64,000 bases of DNA from Clostridiales bacterium (GCA_014799505.1 JAAVHV010000002.1:78991-142990), one strand, 5' to 3'; numbered from the stretch's first letter, positions 24,389 to 31,982 are shown. Numbers and translations: made by a program. Notes: generated from the sequence alone by a model not told the origin.

Positions 24389-25198
24389 TCACTCTTTCCG
24401 TTTCTGCTTTCGCTTCTGTTTCTGCTTCGGCTTGATAAACTTCCCGTCCGCCCGGTAGAGGCGAACGAACAGGTAGCACCCGCCGTTCACATCGTTGTGC
24501 CACGCCTCCGCCTTGGCGCACAGATAGCCAGGGTAGAGCTTTTCAAACTGCGTGCTGTCCTGGATGTTCTCGGCCATTTCCCGCACCTTTTTCCCGGAAA
24601 CACGCCCGTCCCTTTCCCTTGGCTCCGGGTCAATAAGATTGCGTGAAGCAAACCACGATTTTTTCCCAGCGGGAGACTTCACGACATACCGGGCCAGCCC
24701 CTCCAGCCCTTCTTCGTTGAATTGCAGGCGGCGGGAATTGGCGTACCCGTGGCCCTCCGTGTCTGTCCAGAGCTGTTCCAGCACGTCCCGGTCAATCCCC
24801 TTTTCGATCTCGATTGTGACATGGTGGTGGTATCGGCCTCCGCGCTTCCCCCGCTCGGTGATAGCAATATATTTCAGCACTCCCAGTCTGTGCTTTGCTA
24901 TGTACCGCTTCAACCGGCGGATGAAGTTCTGCAAGTGCCGCTTTGCTTCCTCGTCGCTCTCCGGCTGCACCCGATAAGTCAGGTGGATTTCCAGTCCCTC
25001 CGGCGTAAAGTTCGCATGGAGCAAGCGGGCCAGTTTTTCTTCTCGGTGCCGCTGGTTGAGCTTCTTTTGGGCGTCGGTGGACGGCTTTCTTTTCTTCCGC
25101 TTCCCTCCGCTGTGCTTCCCCGTCTCAAAGACAGGGTAGAAAAACACGTCCAGGTATTCCCCACAGGTGTACTTCTTTTCCCGGTACACTGTATGCAT
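24389..25198 (-). CDS. Putative HUH-type replication (rolling-circle Rep-like) protein
   Basis: 269 aa from the ATG at 25198, with GGAGGGGGGCG upstream. A K/R-rich early region is followed by GLEIHLTYRVQPESDEEAKR, YIAITERGKRGGRYHHHVTI (histidine-hydrophobic-histidine metal motif) and GLEGLARYVVKSPAGKKSW with a candidate tyrosine. This fits phage replication-associated proteins of the HUH endonuclease type. The end is a lysine/arginine tail. It would nick the phage origin. Confidence 0.7.
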   Translation of the reverse strand: MHTVYREKKYTCGEYLDVFFYPVFETGKHSGGKRKKRKPSTDAQKKLNQRHREEKLARLLHANFTPEGLEIHLTYRVQPESDEEAKRHLQNFIRRLKRYIAKHRLGVLKYIAITERGKRGGRYHHHVTIEIEKGIDRDVLEQLWTDTEGHGYANSRRLQFNEEGLEGLARYVVKSPAGKKSWFASRNLIDPEPRERDGRVSGKKVREMAENIQDSTQFEKLYPGYLCAKAEAWHNDVNGGCYLFVRLYRADGKFIKPKQKQKRKQKRKE

Positions 25199-25278
25199 AC
25201 CGATAGCGCCCCCCTCCGTGGTCGTTAAGTTACTATTCCATACAAGCCCGAAACGCGCTGCCGCGCGTGGTTTCCCTC

Positions 25279-25307
25279 TTGTATACGACCCCGGATTGTG
25301 GTACAAT
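25279..25307 (+). promoter_or_regulatory. Rightward promoter antisense to the early operon
   Basis: TTGTAT, 17-nt spacer, TACAAT. Overlaps the palindrome ATTGTGGTACAAT. No rightward gene follows, only two hairpins. Confidence 0.55.
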
Positions 25308-25313
25308 ATGTAG

Positions 25314-25386
25314 TGTCCAAACTACGCGCCCTCCGGGGCATCCCCCTGCGCAAGCCGTCGGAAGCTCGCGCAGGGGCGTTCTTTTA
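25314..25386 (+). ncRNA. Candidate small RNA between replication and upstream gene
   Basis: Expected transcript from the promoter at 25279, ending at hairpin CCCCTGCGC...GCGCAGGGG followed by CGTTCTTTTA. Architecture matches the candidate at 31793-31861. Confidence 0.4.
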
Positions 25387-25404
25387 CTTCCCGAACCATC
25401 CCAG

Positions 25405-25442
25405 GCTGGGTCAGGCCCCGTCTTGGGGCTGACCCAGCTTTT
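25405..25442 (+). terminator. Strong hairpin, terminator-like on + strand
   Basis: GCTGGGTCAG-(G)CCCCGTCTTGGGG-CTGACCCAGC followed by TTTT. Confidence 0.6.
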
Positions 25443-25468
25443 GCGACCCATCGCGCCCCACACTCCTT

Positions 25469-25867
25469 TCATCCGCCGAGCCGCGCCCAGGTGCCGCATC
25501 GGTCTTTCAGGTCGTACACCGGCTTCCCGGTTCGCCCGCATACGCCCCAGTACCAATTGCCGCCGGCGTCCTGGTTCCGATCCGAGCGGTAGCAGGCGCA
25601 GGAAAAGCAGCACTCCATAGCTGTCTGCGGACGGCGAGATCCGCGGGCGGGGGCTTGTCCGCCCGGTGTGGGCGGGGAGGGCTTCGGCCTTGGTTTCGGC
25701 TGTGCAAAAGCACCGTCCGCCATCCTCGTCTGCTCCGGCTCCTGGAGCTGCACCTCCAGCACCCGGACACCGCCCAGATGCTCCAGCGCCATGGCAATGG
25801 TCTCTTTTACCCCCAGAGGATCCACCCTCGCGTCCTCAATGGCGATGCGCGCAAACAGGTCGCTCAT
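25469..25867 (-). CDS. Hypothetical phage protein with C-terminal cysteine motif
   Basis: 132 aa from the ATG at 25867. An N-terminal helix/strand unit (MSDLFARIAIEDARVDPLGV) precedes a P-rich linker. The C-terminal domain has ECCFSCACYRSDRN, GVCGRTGKPV and DRCGTWARL, probably zinc-binding. It overlaps the preceding small gene by 4 nt. Confidence 0.65.
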   Translation of the reverse strand: MSDLFARIAIEDARVDPLGVKETIAMALEHLGGVRVLEVQLQEPEQTRMADGAFAQPKPRPKPSPPTPGGQAPARGSRRPQTAMECCFSCACYRSDRNQDAGGNWYWGVCGRTGKPVYDLKDRCGTWARLGG

Positions 25868-26001
25868 GGGGTGGCCTCCTCCCAACACCGGCGGCACAGC
25901 CAAATCCCGCTCCGATAATATGTGTTGACATCTTCTCTCCCGCAGTCGGAAGGCAAAATCACGATCTCGCCCTCCACCTTGTTGATTGAGTGAAATATCA
26001 T
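25864..26001 (-). CDS. Small phage protein
   Basis: 45 aa, ATG at 26001 with GGTGGGAGGGG. Contains DCGRE and GIWLCRRCWEEATP, possibly one zinc site. Chained to its neighbours by 4-nt overlaps. Confidence 0.55.
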   Translation of the reverse strand: MIFHSINKVEGEIVILPSDCGREDVNTYYRSGIWLCRRCWEEATP

Positions 26002-26144
26002 CTTATACCCCTCCCACCGCCGGGTGCGGATAAGGCGTGTAAAGTGATCGGCCACCAAAAACAAGGACTGTAACCATATCCCGAAGTGACCCGTAGTTCT
26101 CGACCATTCAGGTATATGGGGAATTCCCGCCTGCCGACGCTCAC
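25998..26144 (-). CDS. Small phage protein
   Basis: 48 aa with a GTG start at 26144 overlapping the AAA+ gene stop (GTGA) and GGGAGGGG upstream. Sequence VSVGRREFPIYLNGRELRVT then aromatic-rich end. No family. Confidence 0.5.
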   Translation of the reverse strand: MSVGRREFPIYLNGRELRVTSGYGYSPCFWWPITLHALSAPGGGRGIR

Positions 26145-27040
26145 GTCGTCCCCTCCCGCAAAATGTGATTGACGACAACATCCGTGCATTCCCTCACTAC
26201 GGTTGCCGCAGGGGCGCTTCCCTCGAAGGTTTTTTCGCACCAGCCGTCTACCCACTGGTCGGCAGGGGCCAGCCCCGCATATTGGAAGAATTTACGCGCA
26301 AACGCTTTTGTCTCGTCGGCAGACAGCGGAAGCAGTTCATACCGCAAGGGGAACCTACGCACAAGGGCTGGATCGAGCTGGTCAAAACGATTGGTAGTAC
26401 CGATAATGATTGCATTGTTGGGAGCTTGGTCAAGTTCCTGCATCACAGCTATCACAACACGGTTCATTTCGCCAAGTTCATGAGCCTGCCCCCGCGTCAT
26501 CCCAATGGCATCAATTTCGTCGAAGCATAAGACACACGGGTTGGAGCGGACATATTCAAAAATCCTTGCTATGTTTGACTGGGTCCCGCCAAGGTGAGCA
26601 TCTACAAGACTCGAAAAACGGACATAGGCAAACGGCAGCTCAGCCCTGTGAGCTATGTACCGGGCCAGTTCTGTTTTCCCGCATCCGCTCTCTCCATACA
26701 GCATGAGGGCAGGCAGATAGGGAATGCCTATATCCGCAAGGCGTTCAGCCGCACGATAGAGGGATATGGTTCTCTCCGCCGCCTCCGCTTCAGTTTTACG
26801 GATCAAGAACTTTTCCTCTGGAAAAGCAGCGGAATCCTCAATCGCCAAAAGACCTTTGATGCCCTGAGGCAGCTCCATGAAGCCTTTCGGCACCCTCGTC
26901 ATCCGACGGAGCATATCATCCCGGAAAGCGGCATCCTTTGGGGACGAAATTGTGTTCAAGATACTCCGGGCCTGCATCTGCGCCCGCCGCATATCTCCGT
27001 CGCACACATATCGGATAAGGACGCGCTCATCATTGTTCAT
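26141..27040 (-). CDS. AAA+ ATPase
   Basis: 299 aa from the ATG at 27040 with AGGAGGAAATCG. AAA core: Walker A GESGCGKTELA, Walker B CVLCFDEIDA, sensor 1 IIIGTTNRFDQLDPALVRRF with arginine fingers. The N-terminal 110 residues are helical, with RRMTRVPKGFMELPQGIKG. It resembles FtsH/ClpX-like and phage-borne AAA ATPases of Clostridia prophages whose substrates are unknown. Helicase-loader or protein-remodelling roles are both possible. Confidence 0.85.
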   Translation of the reverse strand: MNNDERVLIRYVCDGDMRRAQMQARSILNTISSPKDAAFRDDMLRRMTRVPKGFMELPQGIKGLLAIEDSAAFPEEKFLIRKTEAEAAERTISLYRAAERLADIGIPYLPALMLYGESGCGKTELARYIAHRAELPFAYVRFSSLVDAHLGGTQSNIARIFEYVRSNPCVLCFDEIDAIGMTRGQAHELGEMNRVVIAVMQELDQAPNNAIIIGTTNRFDQLDPALVRRFPLRYELLPLSADETKAFARKFFQYAGLAPADQWVDGWCEKTFEGSAPAATVVRECTDVVVNHILREGTT

Positions 27041-27657
27041 TCGATTTCCTCCTCCTTTCTGATCCGCTCGAACTCGATGACCCAGACCCACGGATTGGCG
27101 GCCCAGCCATAGAGGGCGCGGTCTGCGGGCTTGATGGTCATATCCCACACCCACATAAACGCTTGCCTTGCTGTACACGCTGGTGTAGACCTCTCTGTCA
27201 ACGTCCATCCTTTGTAAAGCCCCTCTGCCTGCGCCTGTTCCTCGGTGATGTCCTGCAACCTCTCCACCCGCACAGCCGTCACCCGCAGGAAAATCCGCGC
27301 GGCCTCGCGGGGCATATGGATGGAGGGGCGCCAGCGAGGCACAATCCAGACATCATCTGCTTTGTACCCGTATGCGTTATCCCCAACTTTTGCCCACGTC
27401 TCCCGCACATACAGGATGTCGCCGGGGCGGTAGGGCGCGACCACAGGCTTTTCACCAATCAAAAGCTGTCTATCCGCGCCATCGTAATAAACCATTCCAC
27501 TATGCGGCGACACAAAGAGCTGTAAGCTCAACGGGATTTTAACTCCGCAAAGCTGCTTGACCACCCGCCGCGTCGCCGTCTTGCGGTTGTCCAGGATGGC
27601 GCGGATCTCCTCATCAGCGGTGGACTTCGGGAAATAGATGTACTTCATGTCACTCAT
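27037..27657 (-). CDS. ASCH/PUA-like domain phage protein
   Basis: 206 aa from the ATG at 27657 with GAAGGAGGTGG. Features typical of phage ASCH-type proteins are ILDNRKTATRRVVK, YRPGDILYVRETWAKVG, VTAVRVERLQDITEEQA and a C-terminal WVWVIEFERI. ASCH folds bind RNA or modified nucleotides. Located in the zinc-ribbon/AAA+ cluster; possible RNA-level regulation or anti-defence, inferred only. Confidence 0.8.
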   Translation of the reverse strand: MSDMKYIYFPKSTADEEIRAILDNRKTATRRVVKQLCGVKIPLSLQLFVSPHSGMVYYDGADRQLLIGEKPVVAPYRPGDILYVRETWAKVGDNAYGYKADDVWIVPRWRPSIHMPREAARIFLRVTAVRVERLQDITEEQAQAEGLYKGWTLTERSTPACTARQAFMWVWDMTIKPADRALYGWAANPWVWVIEFERIRKEEEIE

Positions 27658-27929
27658 GACGCGCCACCTCCTTCCATCTTCGCCACATACTGCCCATAGC
27701 TCATACCTGCCGACCGGGCCTCCTCGGCGATTTGCGCAACGGATTTTTGCGGCTTCCTTTGCTTGGTGGCTTCGAGCCGCTTCCGTTCCAAATATTTCTG
27801 GCGGGCAATCCTGCACCGCTCCCTCGTTATGGCTTTAGCGCATTTCGGGCAGTATTTTGTCATGCCCGCACGGGCGCTGACCTCTACTGTCCGTCCGCAG
27901 TTGACGCAGACAATGGATTTGGTGGTCAT
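27654..27929 (-). CDS. Small zinc-finger protein
   Basis: 91 aa. An N-terminal four-cysteine ribbon (IVCVNCGRTVEV and TKYCPKCAKA) leads to a basic helix (RERCRIARQKYLERKRLEAT), suggesting nucleic-acid binding. Overlaps both neighbours by 4 nt. Confidence 0.75.
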   Translation of the reverse strand: MTTKSIVCVNCGRTVEVSARAGMTKYCPKCAKAITRERCRIARQKYLERKRLEATKQRKPQKSVAQIAEEARSAGMSYGQYVAKMEGGGAS

Positions 27930-28330
27930 AGGCCGCTCACCTCCCCCGGCTTGTGGCAGTAGGCGAGCCAGGTCTTGCCGTAGTCCTCATACTCAAATTC
28001 ATGTATCACACCAGGCCAACCGCAACAAAGCGCTTCCCCGTCCGTGTAATCCTCGAAAATCTGATAATACGCAGACTTTATATTGCGAAACTGCTGCCTT
28101 TTGGTCGGGCGGATCACCTCAACCCACAGCCATTCCAACAGGGCCATCTCCCGCAGCTCCTCCAGGGTAAGCGGGGTATTAGCCAGCAATCCATTCCGTT
28201 CAGCCCGCATTCTGCAAATTTGGTCAGCAGTCATTTTTAGCCGAAGCTGCCTCATGGCCCTCTCGCACGTTGGGCACGCTTTATCCCCGGTGCCACTTGA
28301 AAACCATGACCCACATAAAATACAGTCCAT
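27926..28330 (-). CDS. Hypothetical phage protein with N-terminal zinc knuckle
   Basis: 134 aa. Begins MDCILCGSWFSSGTGDKACP TCE, a CxxC...CxxC knuckle, followed by a helical region (RQLRLKMTADQICRMRAERN) and an aromatic C-terminal domain. Cotranslated with the preceding gene (2-nt gap after the methyltransferase stop). Function unknown. Confidence 0.7.
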   Translation of the reverse strand: MDCILCGSWFSSGTGDKACPTCERAMRQLRLKMTADQICRMRAERNGLLANTPLTLEELREMALLEWLWVEVIRPTKRQQFRNIKSAYYQIFEDYTDGEALCCGWPGVIHEFEYEDYGKTWLAYCHKPGEVSGL

Positions 28331-28332
28331 AC

Positions 28333-29314
28333 TTACAGCAATCGTCTCCCTTCAATCTCCGCAATCGCCCGGAACACCGGGTAAAACTGCTGCGGCACTA
28401 CGGCGTTTCCGAGGCATTTAAGTCTGTCCACCCGAGAGGGAACCCCATGAGCCACTCGACCCACGTCGGGTTCAGCTGGCCACCATTCCCGGCCGCCATG
28501 CTCCGGCGTTCCTCCTCCGTAATCTGCCCGAATTCCTCCAGGGCCTTGAGCTGCTGATAATTCCCTGTGCCTCCGCACATCCCCGCTCCCGTCGTAGGTG
28601 TCGGGTACAGCTTCGCCGCCTGGATCAGCTTCATGGCATGGCGGGACTGACCGTTGTACTCCTTCCCCTTCAGATCCCCGCACTCCGCATCGAAACGGGT
28701 GGGTGTCGGGAACATCGCAACCGCATCGGAAAGATTCACGCTGTGCATACTTCCGGGTTTCTGCTGTGTCGATTTTAGCCTCCCTGTGTAGCTGTCTGCT
28801 GCTGTTGGAGTGGGCCACGATTGCACATCGGTCCCGCCGGTGCGGGGCGTCGACGGCACAAGCCGGAATAATAAACGCTTGGCAGGCGTAGCCGATACCT
28901 TCCAGGTCAGATAGCACCTGGTCGAGCGCCATGCTGACGATTCCAGCAACATTCTCTCCAACGACCCAAGCGGGCCGCAACTCCTGGATAACTCTAAGCA
29001 TTTCCGGCCAGAGGTAACGGTCATCCTCCTTGCCTCGCCGCTTCCCGGCCACACTGAACGGCTGGCAGGGGAATCCGCCGGAAATAACGTCAACTGTTCG
29101 CAGTCCTGTCCGCTCATAAAAGCTCTCCTTTGTCAGCGTGCGGATGTCCCTCCAGCGCGGCACATCCGGCCAGTGCTTCTCCAGCACCTTCGTCGGGTAG
29201 TCCGCCCACTCACACTGACCGACCGTGTGAAACCCCGCCCACCCCGCCGCAAGGTCGAGACCGCCGCTAAATGCCGGAGAATAAGCTCAAATGTGTAAGC
29301 TTTCTCGCGGACAT
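28333..29314 (-). pseudogene. DNA (cytosine-5) methyltransferase, frameshifted in motif I
   Basis: From the ATG at 29314 (MSARKLTHLSLFSGI) the frame hits TAG. Removing four bases (about 29266-29269, TAGC on the coding strand) restores FSGIGGLDLAAGWAGFHTVG and one continuous 325-aa C5-methyltransferase. Further on are the catalytic GGFPCQPFSVAG, a GENVAGI motif IV and the C-terminal LKCLGNAVVP motif IX/X. So the SAM-binding motif I is disrupted while the rest is intact. Start by reinitiation at 29187 would lack motif I. Confidence 0.8.
28398..29117 (-). CDS. Out-of-frame ORF overlapping the C5-methyltransferase gene
   Basis: 239 codons on the same strand in a different frame. It starts MSGQDCEQLTLFPADSPAS and holds MTVTSGRKCLELSRSCGPLG, several PTPT repeats and the end GGQLNPTWVEWLMGFPLGWTD. 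Many phage proteins annotated as DNA methyltransferase have this same signature (established from family memory), so the frame seems conserved. Whether it is translated is not shown here. Confidence 0.5.
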   Translation of the reverse strand: MSGQDCEQLTLFPADSPASRSVWPGSGEARRMTVTSGRKCLELSRSCGPLGSLERMLLESSAWRSTRCYLTWKVSATPAKRLLFRLVPSTPRTGGTDVQSWPTPTAADSYTGRLKSTQQKPGSMHSVNLSDAVAMFPTPTRFDAECGDLKGKEYNGQSRHAMKLIQAAKLYPTPTTGAGMCGGTGNYQQLKALEEFGQITEEERRSMAAGNGGQLNPTWVEWLMGFPLGWTDLNASETP

Positions 29315-29339
29315 CAAATCACCGCCCCTTCATCGGTTT

Positions 29340-29534
29340 TTATCCTACCAGCACCTTGTGATACCGACTCCTTGGTTTCTTTCCAGCCAAATAATTACTC
29401 CAAGTGCTGTATACCACGCCCGTCGTTGTCCCCATCATCCTTGCAAGCTGGGCTGCCGTATCAGCCGCAGCGACAGGCAGGTATGGTGGTTTAGGTGAAT
29501 AGCCGACCCAAATAAATTGTGGTGTATCACTCAT
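29340..29534 (-). CDS. Small phage protein
   Basis: 64 aa, ATG at 29534 with a G-rich leader (GGGGGGTACG). Sequence MSDTPQFIWVGYSPKPPYLP, then AAQLARMMGTTTGVVYSTWS resembling a short HTH. Precedes the methyltransferase. Unknown role. Confidence 0.65.
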   Translation of the reverse strand: MSDTPQFIWVGYSPKPPYLPVAAADTAAQLARMMGTTTGVVYSTWSNYLAGKKPRSRYHKVLVG

Positions 29535-29551
29535 TCGTACCCCCCCAATTC

Positions 29552-29924
29552 TTACCCGATCATGTCAAACAGCGAAATCGTTTCCTCTTTCGCCTCGAGC
29601 TCCTTCAGGTACCCAACAGCATCCCGGAAATAGTCGTTGTTCAGCTCGATGGTGTACCCCCGCCGTCCGGCCTTCGTGGCCTCCAGCGCCACCGTGCCCA
29701 GCCCGCCGAAAGGATCCAGCACCAGATCCCCCGGATTACTGTAGCGGTTGATGAGCCGATCCACGATGTCCAGCTGGAGCGGGCAAACATGGAGCGCCTG
29801 CCGTCGCTGACTCTGGGTGGTGCTCAGCGTCCTCATGCGGTTGATGTCGTCCCATACCTGATCCGTCCAGCTCCCCCGGCGCTACCTGGATCTTGCCACG
29901 CAGAAATTCAAGGTATTGGTTCAT
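29552..29924 (-). pseudogene. Remnant of a helicase/DNA-methylase gene with internal deletion
   Basis: The first codons (MNQYLEFLRGKIQVAP) match the N-terminus of the roughly 900-aa SNF2-helicase/DNA-methylase proteins of Clostridia phages. They are joined, in a different frame, to that family's C-terminus (SWTDQVWDDINRMRTL, LHVCPLQLDIVDRLI, LDPFGGLGTVALEA). About 2.4 kb of coding sequence is missing. The C-terminal piece can be read from the ATG at 29836 (94 aa) but lacks most of the enzyme. Confidence 0.7.
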
Positions 29925-30181
29925 TGTCCCGCCTCCCGAAACGCCTCCTCGAAGGTCATGCCGGTAACGGTCAAGACGCCCCTCACAATGCGTAAGCTGG
30001 GCTCATTGGTCCCGCTGAGCATATAGTAGATTGCGGCACTGGATACACCGACTGCGGAGGCAAATTGAGTCACCGTCATCCCGTGAGATCTTATCCACCG
30101 CCTGATGGCCGGGAATCTGGTCTCTTTGGTCTCGTACTTTCCGATAGCCTGGAATTGGCTTTTGGGGTTCTCTCGCTTCAT
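29921..30181 (-). CDS. XRE-family helix-turn-helix protein
   Basis: 86 aa from the ATG at 30181 with GGTGGGAGGAG. HTH near residues 38-60: MTVTQFASAVGVSSAAIYYM then LSGTNEPSLRIVR. Likely a small transcriptional regulator in the early operon. Confidence 0.8.
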   Translation of the reverse strand: MKRENPKSQFQAIGKYETKETRFPAIRRWIRSHGMTVTQFASAVGVSSAAIYYMLSGTNEPSLRIVRGVLTVTGMTFEEAFREAGQ

Positions 30182-30732
30182 TACGTCGACTCCTCCCACC
30201 ATTCCGCCGCAGACAGGACGGCGTTTGCATACGCCCGCCTGCCGGTGTCATACCCGGCGTTGTATGCCGTGAGGGCCGCTGCGGGGTCGCCGTACTGCCC
30301 CAGCAAACGGCCCAGGTATTCGATCCCGGCCCGCAGGTTGTCCGCCGGGAACAGCTTGTCCGGGAAATAATCGCGGTTGAGCTGCATCAGGCCATAGCAC
30401 TGACCGTTGTCCGCGTCCGCCAGGAAGCAGCTCTCCACCTCGATCACGCCCAGGGCCAGGGCCACCGGGACGTCGCTTTCCGCGCAGGCTTCATAAAGCA
30501 CCGCCTGGAGTTCCGCGCTCAGCGGCATGGCGGGGTCGTATGTAGGCGTGGGCTCCGGCGTAGGATCCGGCGCGGGCAGCTCGATACAGACCGGGGCCAC
30601 AGGGATAGGGGCAGGCATGGCCTCGCCCGCCCGGGCAATGGAGTGCGAAAGGCAGTAATAGCCCGCCAGCAGTACCGCGATTGCCGCCAATAGCATCAGG
30701 GCGGAGAATAGGTCGTCAAGGCGCTTGCGCAT
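30181..30732 (-). CDS. Membrane-anchored lytic transglycosylase (SLT domain)
   Basis: 183 aa from the ATG at 30732 (30744 is an alternative). An N-terminal transmembrane helix (ALMLLAAIAVLLAGYYCL) and P-rich linker precede an SLT domain: catalytic glutamate in LGVIEVESCF, YGLMQLN and AALTAYNAGYD. It would cleave cell-wall glycan. Its place in the early region rather than with lysis genes suggests a role other than endolysin, for example superinfection or wall remodelling. Confidence 0.85.
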   Translation of the reverse strand: MRKRLDDLFSALMLLAAIAVLLAGYYCLSHSIARAGEAMPAPIPVAPVCIELPAPDPTPEPTPTYDPAMPLSAELQAVLYEACAESDVPVALALGVIEVESCFLADADNGQCYGLMQLNRDYFPDKLFPADNLRAGIEYLGRLLGQYGDPAAALTAYNAGYDTGRRAYANAVLSAAEWWEEST

Positions 30733-30994
30733 CTCCGCACCCATCCTCCCTGGCAAAAGCCTGATACACCAGAATCCCCTCCACTTGAAATCCAAACCAG
30801 TTGTACGACTCTGAGCTGTACAGAAATCCCACCGGCTCTCTAAACGTCTCAATGCCGCTCTTGAGCATGATAGCGGGCAGCTTCCTGAGGTGTTTGTCCG
30901 CGATTTCCGCAGACGAGAACGCCACTCCCGCCGGCGCATTCGCCACGATCCTGCGCACAGCGTCCAGCTTGTCCAGCATCTCTTGTTTTGTCAT
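30716..30994 (-). CDS. Hypothetical phage protein
   Basis: 92 aa from the ATG at 30994 with GAAAGGAGGAC. A helical N-terminus (MTKQEMLDKLDAVRRIVANA) then a mixed domain. No family. Overlaps the transglycosylase gene. Confidence 0.65.
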   Translation of the reverse strand: MTKQEMLDKLDAVRRIVANAPAGVAFSSAEIADKHLRKLPAIMLKSGIETFREPVGFLYSSESYNWFGFQVEGILVYQAFAREDGCGDAQAP

Positions 30995-31011
30995 GACTGC
31001 CGTCCTCCTTT

Positions 31012-31242
31012 CTAGCGCCGCCCGGTGCAGTATCTTCGATGGGGCACAAAGACTACCAGGTTTCCGCCCACCGGGCCGGCCAGCGTCCGCTTGCCCCTGA
31101 TCCACTCGCCCTCGTCGGTGATGAATTCCTCTGCTCCGCGATCCGGCATGACCACCACCGGCTGGTACTCCACCGGCACAGGACGTCCCTTCGGCGGCTG
31201 GATCCAGTCGATCCATGCCCCGCAGCGTCTGCACCAGCTCAT
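31012..31242 (-). CDS. Small phage protein with CRRC motif
   Basis: 76 aa, ATG at 31242 with AGGAGGCC. Starts MSWCRRCGAWIDWIQPPKGR and ends PHRRYCTGRR: three to four zinc ligands likely. Common in Clostridia phage early regions, function unknown. Confidence 0.7.
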   Translation of the reverse strand: MSWCRRCGAWIDWIQPPKGRPVPVEYQPVVVMPDRGAEEFITDEGEWIRGKRTLAGPVGGNLVVFVPHRRYCTGRR

Positions 31243-31451
31243 GCGCCGGCCTCCTCGTTGAGATTACGGGTGAGCTCCAAGGGCACGCCCGCAAAAACTT
31301 CATTCGCTAATTGCTCGTACCGGAGATATGTACCGATCTGGGCGCTCCCCGGCAGGATCAACTTCACCGGCGCCGCCGGGAGGCAATCACAGCGCTCCCC
31401 GGGATCCAGCGCCGCGCCGCACTCTTCGCAAATTCGATATGCTCCTCTCAT
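31239..31451 (-). CDS. Small zinc-ribbon protein
   Basis: 70 aa from the ATG at 31451. ICEECGAALDPGERCDC zinc ribbon, paralogous in pattern to 24187-24384. The rest is a short alpha/beta segment. Overlaps the HTH gene by 4 nt. Confidence 0.7.
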   Translation of the reverse strand: MRGAYRICEECGAALDPGERCDCLPAAPVKLILPGSAQIGTYLRYEQLANEVFAGVPLELTRNLNEEAGA

Positions 31452-31744
31452 CCGGGCGCTCCCTTTCGTGAACCCGCAATAGGCTCCGGGACAAGCCGGT
31501 ATCCCATCCGAGCATAGGAGGCGATAACCCGCCCAAATCCGGCACTTGGCAGCTTTCCGGCCCTCCACTGCCAAAAGGTATCCTTGCTGACACCGATGTC
31601 CTCTGCTACCTGGGCATATGTCTTATCTTCCCGCCCGCGCTTTTCTCGGGCGACATTCAAAAAATCTTGGGAGGCCCGCTGGATTTCCCTCTCAATGGCC
31701 TGTGCATCGCGTTCTTTCTGCGTTAAGCCTTTGACTTTCGGCAT
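31448..31744 (-). CDS. Helix-turn-helix regulator, first gene of the early operon
   Basis: 98 aa, strong CAAGGAGG ribosome site. Helical N-terminus (KERDAQAIEREIQRASQDFL), then an HTH: KTYAQVAEDIGVSKDTFWQW. It is next to a palindrome-embedded promoter at 31758, which it may control. Confidence 0.75.
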   Translation of the reverse strand: MPKVKGLTQKERDAQAIEREIQRASQDFLNVAREKRGREDKTYAQVAEDIGVSKDTFWQWRAGKLPSAGFGRVIASYARMGYRLVPEPIAGSRKGAPG

Positions 31745-31757
31745 TAATTTTTCCTCC

Positions 31758-31798
31758 TTGAATTCCGGCTAATCCTGTGCTATAATCTGAGGCACAGG
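31758..31798 (+). promoter_or_regulatory. Rightward promoter inside an inverted repeat
   Basis: TTGAAT, 17-nt spacer, TATAAT at 31781-31786. The -10 box lies in the loop of the inverted repeat CCTGTGC (31774-31780) / GCACAGG (31792-31798), a likely operator. Confidence 0.75.
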
Positions 31799-31861
31799 AT
31801 CATTGTGAGTGTTCTTGTCATTGCCCCGTCAGGTGTTCGCAGCACCCGGCGGGGCGCTTTT
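31793..31861 (+). ncRNA. Candidate small RNA from the operator-promoter
   Basis: Transcript expected from the TATAAT at 31781 would end at hairpin GCCCCG...CGGGGC followed by GCTTTTC after about 65 nt. It has no coding potential and is divergent from the early operon, so it may be an antisense or regulatory RNA. Confidence 0.45.
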
Positions 31862-31902
31862 CATTCCATCCCCACCGCATGGCGGGGTTTCATGCGCTGT
31901 CC

Positions 31903-31931
31903 TTGCCCTTCCTTCATTGGTGTGCTAAAAT
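31903..31931 (+). promoter_or_regulatory. Repeated cassette promoter 1
   Basis: TTGCCC, 17-nt spacer, TAAAAT, in a block (CATGCGCTGTCCTTGCCC to GGTGTGCTAAAATTCAAG) repeated at 32765-32820. Confidence 0.65.
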
Positions 31932-31982
31932 TCAAGTACAGGCCCCCTCCAGAGCCGAGTACATAAGAAAGGAGAAATTGCT

